Of a DNA stretch of 64,000 nt, positions 1 through 14,617 are shown one piece after another. Every line of letters begins with the position of its first letter. Positions within the stretch are counted from its first letter, which is position 1. Made by a program: the position numbers and the translations under genes. The notes below the pieces were generated by a model. It was not told the DNA's origin. It searched no databases and saw nothing but the letters and a program-made list of their open reading frames with translations. The DNA lies in the NCBI RefSeq assembly GCF_000499845.2, contig NC_023756.2, positions 42,037,393 through 42,101,392 of the forward strand. The letters are read 5' to 3'. The DNA is from Phaseolus vulgaris (taxonomy: Eukaryota; Streptophyta; Magnoliopsida; Fabales; Fabaceae).

Positions 1-3001
<3,001 letters not shown>

Positions 3002-3384
3002 TAAATTACTTTTCTAAATATTGTGTGGCATAAAATTACTAATGCTTACTATTTTTAATGTATTCTATTATAGAAGTACTTGGATATTACACATTGTAAA
3101 CATTCATTTATGAGTACTCAACAGAGATTTTAGAGCTTACAATTTTTACTTAAAGGATTGAATTAAAGATATGTTGAAAATCTTAAATCAACTAAAATTA
3201 TTTGAAAGAAGAAACACATATTTTCTTCAAAAATAATATATTAGTCTTTAAATAATCCTAATTTGCTTTATCAAATTTGTTTTAATACACAATTTTGTCT
3301 AACCGAATGCAAGTAAATTTCTTTAACAAGTATGGTATTTCATTACATTAATTTTTTTTTCTATCATGAAAATCAATAAATCAA
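3002..3384. other. 3' flank of CRK-1, nothing recognisable
   Basis: AT-rich DNA holding the 3' UTR and terminator region of CRK-1. No coding pattern, RNA gene or clear repeat is seen. Confidence 0.5.
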
Positions 3385-3660
3385 TATTAATTTTAGAGAT
3401 AAAAATAATTAGTTACTATATTGATTAAATTAGATATTATTTTATAGATTAAAAATATTATTGGTAATTTATATTATTAATAAAAATTTATAAATTAATT
3501 TTTATATTGATATTTAATTAGTTACCAAGGTTTTAACTATCAACTACACTAGATTCTAAAATCGGTAACTAAAACTTTGATATCGAATTAGATATCAATT
3601 AATTAATTAGATACCAATTGACTAATTAGATATCAATTGAGATAGATAAAAATTTAAAAA
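3385..3660. repeat. Remnant of a CACTA-like inverted-repeat element
   Basis: The segment contains the phrases TAATTAGTTACTATATTGA, TTACCAAGGTTTTAACTA and GGTAACTAAAACTTTGATA. These recur, with the same internal inverted arrangement, near 22694-23140, 32255-32798 and 34386-34836. Clear ends and a target duplication are missing here, so it is a decayed copy. Confidence 0.5.
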
Positions 3661-3664
3661 CTAG

Positions 3665-3765
3665 AAAAGATTAATTTTAGACAAATATTAATTAGGTTTT
3701 TTTTAATTGACATCTTTTATAAATTATTTTTGTCCAAAATTGATTATGTTTTTTATAAAAAAATT
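3665..3765. repeat. Segment shared with the upstream flank of CRK-2
   Basis: About 90 bp beginning with GATTAATTTTAGACAAATAT and including TTTTGTCCAAAATTGATTAT recurs at 32867-32960 with few changes. It sits beyond the 3' end of CRK-1 here and beyond the 5' end of CRK-2 there, next to an inverted-repeat element in both places. It is therefore probably part of a duplicated CRK-flanking block. Confidence 0.6.
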
Positions 3766-4440
3766 GTTTTGTTAGCTAATAATTATATTGTATGCTGCCG
3801 ATTAGTCTGAATTATCATGAGTGTTTCTTCTTGTTTGTGGTAAGCAATCTTGATGTGGTGATGTCTTTCCACGTACTAAATGAAACACTATAGTATGCTT
3901 TTTTTAGTTGATCAAATGGATGAAATTGCATCTATTAACCCTTGTTGCGGATGAAGATTATGTTCGGCTACTTGTGCAACTCTAGAAAAATTGGAGGCTG
4001 AAGATGTGATACATATTCTTCCTAACATAGTCAACTTCCAAATTATCTTAATTAGGATTTTATACCTTATGAGAATAAGACTATTAATAAAGATGATTAT
4101 TGTATATTTTAATAATTGGAATTGTACTATCCATTACCTAAAATATAAGTATTTATTATATATCTATTATAATAAATATATTAATTATGTATTAGTGGAT
4201 AAAAACTGTTAACAATTATGACAACTCACCTTATGGTTCTTTATTAACCATCCATGTTACTCACAACTCAATTTTAGCTATTAAGTATCCAAAATAATAG
4301 GACACATGACCTAACAGGTAGGATAAAGTAGTCATTTTATTGGACTTATGGACTCATTTACTCAAGAAGTACATATAATCTTTCATTCATTTACTCACTT
4401 ATAAAATCACATATATTTTTATTGGCTTGAGCATCGGAGA
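3766..4440. other. Intergenic, nothing recognisable
   Basis: AT-rich sequence. The 73-codon open frame at 3991-4212 has low-complexity composition and no recognisable domain; I do not call it a gene. Confidence 0.5.
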
Positions 4441-4610
4441 ATCTTTTGCAATTTTTTTTTTTATCGGCAATAAAAAATAAATAAAATAAAAATAGAACCA
4501 CTTCAGGGGTGGTTCAACCCTTATACATAAAAAAGCTAAACCAGCTCCAACTAACGCCTTCCAAAAACCAAACCAACTCTTCTACCCGTTACAAAACCAA
4601 GCAAAAAACC

Positions 4611-7600
4611 TCAAGAAACTAACCTCGTACACTCCAAAGGAGCCAAACACCAATCAGAATAAGAAAACGAAACTAACCGGGATGTTGAAACCCAAGACCA
4701 AGCCTTTACCTGTGCCAACGCAAAGACCTCTTTCTCGTCTGCCACTCCTCTATTAAAAATTATACGATTCCTGTGGCTCCAAATCTCACTTATCACCCCA
4801 ATCCAGATCGTGTTCCAAGCAACCAGACCCGTCTCCGAAGGCAAGCACAATCTAAATTGATCAAAGTTGCACATTGGTTCAATATGAGTCACAAACTGGA
4901 TTCCTAGCCACTTAAAACATAAACACCAAACTCGCCAAGCAAACGAACAACCAAAGAACAGATGGCTACTCGACTCCTCTTCCTTCCCGCACAACACGCA
5001 CCTCAAGCTTTCTAATCGAACCCCTCTTCTACTAAGATTGACCCTGGTAGCAAGCTTGTTTTTCAACACCCTCCAAGCCAAAACCATTGCAAAAGGAATT
5101 GCTTTACTCCTCCACAACTTCCTAAGCTCCTGCGAAGAAACTGCTTCAATATCCTTCCTGATAAGGTTGTAAGTAGAGCTAACGGTGTAAGACTGAACAC
5201 CCCCACCCTTCCAAATCCACCTATCAGTCTCTCCAAGAACAACCTCAACCCCAAGCAGGAGCTGACTTAAACAATCCGCCGCCGATTTCTCCCATTCGAA
5301 AAAAGGCCTTCTCCAATCAAGTCCCCAGACCCATCTCCCATCAGACCAAGACCCAAGATCCGACAGTTTTGCATGTTTGTTAGAGCTGATTGAGAATAGT
5401 CGTGGAAAAACATTCTTCAATGCCTCACCCATCAACCAGCTATCCTTCCAGAAACAAATGTCCATCCCATTCCCAACCTTCCACTCAAAACTGTCTTCGA
5501 AACAACTCCCCCACCCCTTCGAATACCAAACTTCCTTCAAATCCTTCCACTAAAGAGAACAACTCTTACCATTACTTGCCACCCCCAGATCTCTCCACCC
5601 CCCATACTTAGAGAAAATGATGTCCTTCCAAAGTCCTACCTCAACCGAACCCAACCTCCAAATCCACTTTTCCAACAAAGCCAAATTAAACAATCTCAAG
5701 TCTGTTATTCCAAGCCCCCCAAACTCACGAGGTTTACACACCAGGTTCCAGGACGCCCAGGCGATCTTCCTCCCTTCTGCACCCCATCCTCAAAGAAAAT
5801 CCCTTTGCAACTTGATCAACTTCCTTGCCACCCCAGTAGGCAATCTGAACAAAGACATATAAAATAACGGAATAGCAGAAAGCACAGACCTAATCAGACA
5901 AATCCTCCCAGCCATCGACAAACTTCTTCCCTTCCACCTGCTTAACCTAGCCTGCACTTTCTCAATCACCCTGTTCCAAAATGTACCGCGCTTGTGACTC
6001 CCTCCGACAGGCAAACCCAAGTAAATGAACGGAGGGGCCATCGTATCACACCCAAGAATCGCTGCAAATCTCTGAAGTGTGGCCTGGTCCATCCCCGTCC
6101 CTCCAATCCTACTCTTTGCAAAATTAACCCTTAACCCAGAAGATAGCTCGAAACACTGCAGGATCGCCCTGATATTAAAGACACTTTTGGTATTTGCTTC
6201 ACAGAAGAACAAAGTGTCGTCCGCATACTGTAACATATTTACCTTTACTTTACTCTTCCCAACCTCCAAACTGTCAATCAACTTCTTTTCCTCTGCTACC
6301 CTTGTCACCCCAGCTAAACCCTCCGCCACAATAAGGAAGAGAAAAGGGGCAAGCAGGTCGCCTTGACGTAGACCCTTTCTAGGAAAGAACTCCCTAGTTG
6401 GGCTTCCGTTTACAAGGACCGACACCGAAGCTGACTCCAGGCATCCCTTTATCCATCGAATCCACCGAGCGCAGAAACCCAACCTTCTTAACATATAATA
6501 TAAAAATTCCCATTTCACCGAATCGTATGCCTTCTCGTAGTCGACTTTAAAGCAGATACTTTGTTTTCTCTTTCTCTTGTACTCCTCAAGAACCTCATTT
6601 GCAATAAGCACACTATCCAGCAAACCTCTTCCTTCTATAAAAGTCGACTGTCTTATGTCAATAATTTTTCCAATCACCTTTTTCAGGCGCAAGGAGAGCG
6701 CCTTTGAGATGATCTTATACAGGCAACCTACTAATGAGATAGGTCTAAACTCCTTCAACTGTTGAGGATTTTCAACTTTTGGAATCAAACAAAGAAACAA
6801 CGCATTTGATCCTCTTGGCCAACATCCAAAATCAGCAAAGTCCTTTACTGCGTTCATCACATCCTTCTTCACAATGTCCCAACAAGATTTTAAAAAACCA
6901 AAGTTAAACCCGTCGGGACCAGGACTTTTTGAACTATCACACCCCCAGATCGCATCTCTTTCGAGAAAACGCTGACTAACATAGCGTTATCAGCTTCCGA
7001 TATGGTATTGAACCTGACATTATCCAAAGTGACCTGACAAACATCGTTCCGGGCAAACCTTTCTTCAAAATACTTACGAACCTTATCCTTTACCTCCTCC
7101 TTATCATCACACCATTTATTATTGTCAAAAATCCATGTAACTGATTCCTTGCCCTCCTCCACTTAACTGCAGAATGAAAGAACTTTGTATTGTGATCCCC
7201 CTGCTTTATCCAATTCTGCTTTGCTTTCTGAAATAAGATCGCCTCTTGTTTGGATCTGGACTCAGATAGTTGAGCAAATAGAGACTTTCTTTCATCCCTT
7301 TCTGATTCCAACAACCTGTCTTCGTCGTCACGAGAATCTAACTCGTCTAACCTTTTCTGGATTTTCTTACTAGCCTGATTCACATCTCCGAATACTTCCC
7401 TATTCCACACCTTTAGGTCTGCTTTTAACTTTTTCAGCTTCTCTTTAAACACAAAAATTCCCCCTCCCGTCACCTTGTAAGCAGACCAGCTCGAACTCAC
7501 AAACTCCTTGAACCTACGATCCTTTAGCCAAACATTCAAAAACCTAAACGGCTTCGGACCCCAATCCACTGACACCTCCTTTAGAATAACAACACAATGA

Positions 7601-8278
7601 TCCGAGATTGATCTATTGAAGACAAATTGCTGGCTGTTTGGCCACACCTCCAACCACTCCTTGGAAACCAACACCCTGTCAATCCTGCTTTTCACCAAAC
7701 CATTGGGTTTGAACCAAGTAAACTTCCTGCCCACCAACGGAATATCAACCAACTCAGAGCTTTCAATGAAATCATTAAACCCCTTTATTTCTCTAGAGTA
7801 ATCCGAGCACGACACCAAACTCTTCCTTTCCTCCTGCCTTCTTATACAATTAAAGTCTTCAATGATGCACCAAGCCTTCGATAACTGACCCTGTCTGATA
7901 CAACTGATCTCGTTCCACATCTCCTTCTTCTCCCGAAAAGATCTTGAACAATAAATGTTCACGATGGTTACTTGGGTTCCAAAACCCCTCTTCCAAACCC
8001 CTTCTAACACTGAAAAGTTCCTACCATTCTTGAAACTGGACAACTGAAAAACCTTATTACTCCACATCGTAATCACCTGCTTTATTAACTGCTTTGTTTT
8101 CCACCCAATCCACTTCGTTAGTTCCCCAAAAAAGACACACCTTTTCCCTACTAAAATCCGAACACTTTGTCTCTTGTAAACACACCATGTCCACCTGCTC
8201 CCTACTGATCAAATCCCTAACATAATTATTTTTTACCGCCCCGCCTACCCCTCTGATATTCAGACTAAGAATCTTCAT
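4611..8278 (-). pseudogene. LINE ORF2: endonuclease / reverse transcriptase, frameshifted
   Basis: ORF2 makes the nick and copies RNA at the target site. The start chosen is the ATG of MKILSLNIRG at 8278; the frame is open a little further upstream without an ATG. Endonuclease motifs: SLNIRG, LQETK, IIEDFNCI, SRIDRVLVS, SDHCVV. The endonuclease is split by a frameshift near 8060-8075. A second break lies near 7090-7160. The reverse transcriptase runs from about 6872 to 5790 with LRQGDLLAPFLF and the catalytic QYADD box. After further breaks near 5790-5740 and 5610-5540, the C-terminal zinc-binding region (WRVLKNKLATR, CVLCGKEEESSSHLFFGC) ends at 4611. At least three frame breaks make it a pseudogene, though the separate blocks are long and well preserved, so the insertion is probably not very old. 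Confidence 0.9.
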
Positions 8279-8547
8279 TAACAAACTTGCTCCTCTCTTT
8301 CCACATTCTTCTCGTAGTCACCCCGCCTTGATTAGATAACGAATAAATACCATCTAAAACTACCTCTTCTCGATCGGCGAGCGAAAACCCAGATTCTTTC
8401 CCTACTCCCCAGACACTTGCAGCCAAATTCTTATCTGTCTTCACCCAAAAAAATCATGTTACAATTCTCAATTGCGCTATCAGAAGTGAAAAGTGAATTC
8501 GACGAGCTGCCTGTTTGATGAACCAAAAACACATGTTCCACTTAGGA

Positions 8548-10580
8548 CTATCTTCCTACGACTTCTCCATCCAAACCCGTCACCCTGCCCTCCGTATCTC
8601 CGTTGTTGCCTCCACCTTCCACTTCATCTTCCTTACCCGCCCCCAAATCCTCTAATAGTCCTCCTGGAGGGAGGGCACACCCACCATCTCTCGACTTAGA
8701 CATCTCTGACCTCCTTGCCCCCTCTGCATCAACCAGCTTTTCAGGATCTACCGGTCCACTGTCATTCAAACCTTGGACTACTGGAGACTTTGGGATGTCC
8801 TTTACAGTTGCTACTGAACTCCCGTCGACTCCGTCTCTAATCACACTGGTCCCAGACTGTTCCAAATCGTTCAAAGAAGGACATATCCCTACCGAATTAG
8901 CGACCCTACTCACTGAACTCGTCTGTCTTGAGACGCTCCCGACTTCTCTTTCTTCTTCTTCGTGACAACCATCCTGGACATTCAAATTCTCTTTGCACGG
9001 CTTCATAAATGCACTTTGGCACTTTAAATCCCCCACCACTCCTTTCACACTTAGAACTCCGTTTTCCACGCACCTAATCATAGGGGGACACACTTTTAAA
9101 GAAGCGGACCCACCATCATTAATTTCCTGCACTCCTACTTCTTGAAATGGCTCTTGAGGTGGCGCTTGAAAAGACGCTTCAGCGCTCACATTCCCTCTCA
9201 ACGTGCACCTACTTTCACCTACCCCTCCATTACTCCTTGCCTTATCATTCGCTGACTTGGGCTCCTTGGAACTAGCCACCTCCACGTAGGAATCCACTAT
9301 CTCTATCTTTGAAAAGCTAAGAGAATCGTGCCCACCCACTAACTCCACTCTCTCTCTCAAAGAAATATCGTGCACATTCATTGGCCCTCTTAAATTATCT
9401 TGAAACCATCCTTCACGCCCCTTACCAAGACAAACCGGGTCCACCATGCCCTGGACCGTCTCTTCCAACTCCAAGCCTCCTTCCCCGGCGGCACCCACAC
9501 CTCCGTCTCCGGCCAACCCAAGCTCCGACCCCACTGAATCGCACAAGCTTGCACCTACGCTTCCGTCATCGGAGCTAGCTTCGGTGTCTACCTCTGAAGC
9601 TCCGCCATTCCACTTGCCAAGATTCCGCTCCGGGACGGACATCTCTTCAACAACCTTACACGACCTACCATTGATGCACAACTCCTTCTCCATATTGACT
9701 GCTGATCTGACCGATGTTTTAACTATAAACCGAGCAAACTCCACTATTTCTCTTCTCTCAGTTGCTTCGTCGACCTCCATCACCTCTCCCACCACGACCC
9801 CTATTTTGGAAAAGATGTGTTTGCACCAGAACTGTAGCGGGATTCCACTGCATCGTATCCATGCAAAACGTTCTTTTAGTTCGAAAGAACCATCCCAGGG
9901 GGTAACCGCCGAGAACGCTTCGTCGAACCAAGACCTGTTGTCTGCAATGATCTTCTTCAGACTACCTCCATCATCGCATGACAGCAGAACGAACCTACCA
10001 CCAAGATATCTTACTTTGACTAGGCTGAAACCTCCCAACACAAAGCTCTCCTTAATCACTTGCAGGCTTGGAAGCTCTTTCAAACTACCAACGTAGCATC
10101 CTTCTAACCAATCGTCTTGTTCTACCTCCACTGTAACCTGAGAATCAACGTCGCCCCCCAAAGACCTACCCGCAATCTCGCCTGTTCCAAGCTTTCCTGC
10201 CCCCCCCCCCCCCAAACCACTTGAGCGAACGAAACCTGCTCCATTTGCTTCCCCTTCCCACTCGTTGTGCTCGTCATTAGGTTCCTCCCTAATTTGGACC
10301 CTTCATTCCTTTGCTTCCTTGAACCATCCTTCCTCTGATATTTGGGAAGGTTCACCTGCATCTTCCAAGTGCCAATCCAGATTGCACTCAATTCTCTTTC
10401 CAGGGAAAGAACATCCTTCACACCCTAGAACCTTACAAAACCAAACTTCCTATTCCTTGCGTTGAGCTTTCTTGAAACAAAGACATCCATAACCCTTCCC
10501 CACCTTTGGAAAACCTTCCAAAGATCTCTCTCCATGAAATGCTCGGGGAAGTTAGTAAAGAAAAACGAAGTGTCCGCCAT
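8548..10580 (-). pseudogene. LINE ORF1: RRM plus DUF4283 RNA-binding protein, broken
   Basis: The first ORF of plant L1-type LINEs binds the element RNA. The ATG at 10580 starts MADTSFFFTNFPEHFMERDL and runs through an RRM-like segment (VFQRWGRVMDVFV, RKFGFVRF) into a TAG at 10425-10427. The frame then continues (10421-10122) to a run of about fourteen C (G on the coding strand) at 10200-10213, where it shifts into the 555-codon frame ending at 8548. That frame holds a DUF4283-like region (CYVGSLKELPSLQ, FAWIRCSGIPLQFW) and a long hydrophilic tail. The stop and the homopolymer shift would both block translation. The homopolymer length could also be a sequencing error. Confidence 0.8.
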
Positions 10581-10790
10581 TGTCGAAAGTTAACAAACAG
10601 CCTTTACTTACTCCGACCACCGTGTTCCTCTGGTTACTCATACATCATAACCCTTGATAATAACCTTTTGTTTGATAGCAATTAGCTACCAAAAGTTTGT
10701 GTGTGTGTGGTAGTGGATGATTGTCTATTTGTGGTAGAAGATGTGTGTCAATTGGAATGAAGTTTTAGTAATTAGTTATGATGTGTTCTT

Positions 10791-10801
10791 ATCTTTTGCA
10801 A
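10791..10801. repeat. LINE target-site duplication (right copy)
   Basis: ATCTTTTGCAA, identical to 4441-4451 next to the LINE A tail. Confidence 0.75.
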
Positions 10802-11706
10802 ATGTCCCACCAATCAGTAGGACAACTCAAAAACTCACAATACTCTCACACATACCTCGAAAGAAGGGCAACTCATCCTTGATAAGAATTTGCAGTTATA
10901 CATAAAAATTATTACACACGAATATGCAGTTATACATACAAATTATTACCACATATACAAATCTATATGTAAATTACTTTGAATTTCTATCAGCATTACA
11001 TATGAATTATTCTTCATAGAAACAATTTCATAAGTACAAATCAGCATTACTTACGAATTATTTTAAATTAATAATAATAATATTAATAATAATAATAATA
11101 AATTTATTATTATTATTTAATAATAATAATAATAATCTTAATGATAATAAGAATAATAGAATCATAATGAACACACTCTATATTATAGTGGTTGAATGTT
11201 GTATGTTTACTTATGAGATTTGGGTTTTATTCTCTCTAAGAACATATTATTAACATTAATAATATTAATAATTTACCTATGAATTATTTGGGATTTTTTT
11301 CGTAGGTAATCGATTTTGACCTATGAATTTTAAGTGTTTTTTACAAAATCTGGTCATAATGCTTATTTGGCCTAGTTAACTAAGTTCGTAATTTTAATTG
11401 TTTGAAAAACCATTTTATAAATTAGGTTGTAGGTAAAAACTATGATACACACAGGTGAGAAATTAGATGCTAGATTTTTTCTTACTGAGAATCGAGTTAA
11501 AATAAATGTCATGGATTTGCATAATTGAACTTGTAGCCCTCAGAGAGAACTGGAAGGAATAATAAAATCAATCTATAAGATCTCTTTTATCATTTATATT
11601 ATATATATATAATTTAATATGATAGAAGTAAATTTTTTATTTTTATTAGTCTTACACTATCTTTATATATTTAAATAAATTTTTTGTGCAATTGTCTACG
11701 CTTGTA
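10802..11706. other. Intergenic, with short repeats only
   Basis: No gene seen. It holds two copies of a short phrase (ATGCAGTTATACATA) near 10890-10940 and an AT-rich trinucleotide tract, described separately. Confidence 0.5.
11066..11160. repeat. AAT/ATT trinucleotide microsatellite
   Basis: TAA/AAT units followed by the reverse-complement ATT units (about 11100-11120) and AAT again. The tract can fold back on itself. Confidence 0.85.
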
Positions 11707-11711
11707 TATCT

Positions 11712-12083
11712 TGTTGGGTATGAAGTCAAGACCAATTGGGTTGAGCTGATAAGACACCATGTACACAGTTGAAGCGCAGGTGAACATTGTTCCGTGACTT
11801 CAAGTGGGAGATTGTTGGGTATGAAGTCAGGACCAATTGGTTGGGCTGACTAGGCACCATGTTTAGTGGGTGGGCTTAATCATTGTGTCCCTTTTATAAT
11901 CTCTATTTAAAGAGATCATTGTACTTGTAATTGGTGTGCAACAGGATATAATGAAAACCTAATAGTTGCCCATGTGGATGTAGGTTGCAGTTGGTGACCG
12001 AACCACGTTAAATCATGTGTTGTTTATTTTCTGCAGTTGATTTGTGATTATGTGTGTTGTTTCCGCGTGCGTTTTTCCCATCA
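11712..12083 (+). repeat. Element F 5' LTR with internal polypurine-tract copy
   Basis: Bases 11712-11812 repeat the first ~50 bp of the LTR plus the ~50 bp of internal sequence that normally lies just before the 3' LTR, ending in AAGTGGGAGAT. The standard 271-bp LTR then follows (11813-12083, TGTTGGGTATG to TTTTTCCCATCA). The TATA-like TATTTAAAGAGA lies near 11907. Confidence 0.88.
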
Positions 12084-12177
12084 AGTGGTATCAAGAGCTT
12101 TGGTTCGTTTACACACTAGAGATCCGATCAGCAAAAATTCATCGACGAGATGTGAAAATTGCGGCTGCAATAGCATC

Positions 12178-12335
12178 CCAAAGTTAGGGTTTGGCAGAAG
12201 CGGCAGCAGCGTCCCAAAGCTAGGGTTTCGCAGGGCCTGCAGTAGCGTCCCAAAGTTAGGGTTTCACATAGGTAGCACCAACATCCCAAAGCTAGGGTTT
12301 CGTAGGGCGGCAACGACATCCCAAAGTTAGGGTTG
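12178..12335 (+). repeat. Five 36-bp leader repeats with telo-box-like core
   Basis: Five units with the core CCCAAAGTTAGGGTTT or CCCAAAGCTAGGGTTT, spaced about 36 bp (12 codons), lie just inside the primer-binding site of element F. The core contains TTAGGGTTT, the reverse complement of the plant telo-box AAACCCTAA. The frame across them is open and reads PKLGF in the first four units. Confidence 0.85.
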
Positions 12336-12674
12336 CATGTGCGTTCTGCAGGTGTTCTGGTCTGAGACGGCACAGAGTGCAGTGCGACGGTGGTGGTGTG
12401 GAGCGCCAGTGCAGTGGGGACTGCGACCAGGTCTGTTGGTGAGTGATTTTGGGTGGTGCAATTTTTGTGGTCTTGATTTTTAAAAAAAGATTGTTAAGAT
12501 CTGAAATTAGTTGTACCGAGTATCTCGACTAGTCGTTTGAGATGGCAGAAGACGGGAAGTTCCGAATTAAAAATTCGATGGTACAAATTTCAGTTGGTGG
12601 AAAATGAAAATTGAGGATTTGCGAGTTCAGTTACTGAGCACATCAATAAAACGAATTCGATCTTAGCTAGACTT

Positions 12675-13418
12675 ATGTCAGTGGGCATTAAGTTCGATGA
12701 TGAAGTTCAAACTTTACTACTGTTATTATCTTTGCTTGACAGTTGGTCCGGAACGGTTACAGAAGTTACCAGTTCAGCGGGATCCGATGGATTCACTTTT
12801 GAGAAAATTCGTGATCTCATTCTTAGCGAGGATGTCCGAAGAAGGAGTTCTGGGGAATTATCTAGTGAATCGATATATGTCATTAGAGGTACGGAAAATA
12901 CCAGATATAGTGGGACCAAGAACAAAAGAAGGAGTCAGTCAAAGACTCGAGATTGTTCAAGTGTAACATGTTGGAACTGCAAGGAGGTAGGGCATTTCAG
13001 GAATCAATGCCCAAATGATAAATAAGTCAACATTGCAGAAGACTTCGCGGACGAGGACGTTTTAGTATGTTGTGCGGATAGCAGTGTGGATTCCTAGGTC
13101 ATGGAATCTGAAGCATTGCAGAATCTAGTTATTGGAGACTTTGGAAAGGTAAGACTAGCAGACAACAGAACTCTTGATGTTATGGGCATGGGTGACATAG
13201 TGTTGAAGATACCAGTTTGTTTATGGACTTTGAAGGATGTCAGAGTTGTTCCAAGCTTGAGGAAAAGTTTGATTCCTGTTAAGCAGTTGGACGAACAGGG
13301 ACATGAAGTGAAGTTCGGAAATCAGCAGTGGAAGGTCGTCAAGGGAAATCTTGGCATGGCATGCGGAAGAAAGAGAGGTTCGTTGTATATAGTCGGATTA
13401 CCGTGTCTAAGGGAGTGA
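12675..13418 (+). pseudogene. Element F gag and protease remnant
   Basis: The C-terminal part of a copia gag polyprotein: a UBN2-type segment (LLLLLSLLDSWSGTV), a basic region, then the nucleic-acid-binding zinc knuckle CWNCKEVGHFRNQC (CCHC). A stop follows at about 13022-13024. A second frame (13101-13418) matches the region after the copia protease and before integrase (DVRVVPSLRKSLIPVKQLDEQG, shown here only in part; GSLYIV). The protease active-site stretch is replaced by a stop-containing sequence. From 13418 to 13820 the frames are short and unmatched, and pol is deleted. Confidence 0.8.
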
Positions 13419-13878
13419 CCATCCCAGTTCAGAAGATAAACAAAGTTCAGTTCACAGAATCTCGTGGGCAGAAGAGGGTTGCATTTACAAGAGAGAAACC
13501 CAGAGCCACAGGTCAGATTCAGGATGAACGAGCATGGGTTGTGCTTCAGCTGAGGTTCCTAGACGACAGTGGGTTAGGAGAACCAGTATTCCAGCGGTTG
13601 AAACTTCTTCAGAAAATTTCTTGTTGAATATGGAGAGTGTTTGTTCTCAGGTTGTTCCAGGATCCGGCAGTTCTTGTAAGTGGGAGTCGGTAGGAACAGA
13701 GAACGGGTCAGTGACTAACGTGTTGAAACTCAGGGGAGTTTTAACGAAGTCTTCAAAATGATTAAGAAGGCTGGTGGCAACTAGAGGTGGAACATTGAGT
13801 TCCGTCGACATATTACAGAAGTACATGTACATAGTTGAAGCACAGGTGAACATTGTTCCGTGACTTCAAGTGGGAGAT

Positions 13879-14250
13879 TGTTGGGTATGAAGTCAAGACC
13901 AATTGGTTTGGGCTGACAAGACACCATGTACATAGTTGAAGCGCAGGTGAACATTGTTCCGTGGCTTCAAGTGGGAGATTGTTGGGTATGAAGTCATGAC
14001 CAATTGGTTGGGCTGACTAGGCACCATGTTTAGTGGGTGGGCTTAATCATTGTGTCCCTTTTATAATCTCTATTTAAAGAGATCATTGTACTTGTAATTG
14101 GTGTGCACCAGGATATAATGAAAACCTAATAGTTGTCCGTGTGGATGTAGGTTGCAGTTGGCGACCAAACCACGTTAAATCATGTGTTGTTTATTTTCTG
14201 CAGTTGATTTGTGATTGTGTGTATTGCTTCCGCGTGCATTTTTCCCATCA
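13879..14250 (+). repeat. Element F 3' LTR
   Basis: Same 372-bp structure as the 5' LTR: a 101-bp extra unit (13879-13979) plus the 271-bp LTR (13980-14250). The sequence before it (about 13826-13878) is another copy of the pre-LTR polypurine segment, so the order is segment, LTR start, segment, full LTR. Confidence 0.88.
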
Positions 14251-14255
14251 TATCT

Positions 14256-14617
14256 TACACTATTTTTGCTTATTGTTTAATTGGTAAGGGTATCAAGTGG
14301 AATTTTTTGCACTATCTTATATTTTAAACAGTGTGAATTATAAAAGAAATAAAAATTTTAAAACTAAAAAATTAACGACATGTAAGTTTGATTTTTTTTC
14401 ATTGTGAATAAAAATCCGGAAAAAGTAAAGTTAATTATTTTCGGATAATAAATAATTTTTTAAAATATTTATTCTTGTTTTAAAAGAAATAACCAACTAA
14501 CAATTTTTTTTCAAATATCTTTATTTATTTTTTGAGAAAATAAATATTTAAAAATTTATATTAATTTTACATATTTAATTAAAGATAAATCGTCTTAGGA
14601 GGGATGTTATGGGAGCA
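14256..14617. other. Intergenic, nothing recognisable
   Basis: AT-rich DNA between element F and the duplicated block. Confidence 0.5.

Larger units (their letters stand above)
4452..10790 (-). mobile_element. Plant L1-type LINE, nearly full length, inactive
   Basis: Non-LTR retrotransposon on the minus strand. Its 3' end is an A run (T run on +, 4452-4462) just after TTTATTGCCGATAA, typical of plant L1 elements. The 11-bp sequence ATCTTTTGCAA lies directly next to the A tail (4441-4451) and again at 10791-10801, which I read as the target-site duplication; this sets the 5' end at 10790 and a length near 6.34 kb. Order in its own sense: 5' UTR (10790-10581), ORF1 (RRM plus DUF4283), spacer, ORF2 (endonuclease, reverse transcriptase, zinc-binding C-terminus), short 3' UTR. 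Both ORFs carry frameshifts or stops, so it cannot move by itself. The LINE separates CRK-1 from the rest of the window. Confidence 0.9.
11712..14250 (+). mobile_element. Copia element F, gag-only, with extended LTRs
   Basis: The 5-bp target duplication TATCT lies at 11707-11711 and 14251-14255. Two LTRs of 372 bp (11712-12083 and 13879-14250) flank about 1.8 kb. The primer-binding site TGGTATCAAGAGC follows the 5' LTR, as in iMet-primed copia elements. A polypurine tract AAGTGGGAGAT precedes the 3' LTR. The interior keeps part of gag and the start of the protease region; integrase, reverse transcriptase and RNase H are gone, so it depends on a partner element. Both LTRs start with an extra 101-bp unit that ends in a second polypurine tract. 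Confidence 0.9.

Noticed and set aside
3991..4212. Hypothetical gene of 73 codons
   Set aside because: Isoleucine/tyrosine-rich translation of AT-rich DNA, no support.
5390..9578. Plus-strand open frames inside the LINE (e.g. 9446-10096, 8603-8965)
   Set aside because: Shadows of the minus-strand LINE ORFs; proline/serine-rich composition follows from the opposite frame.
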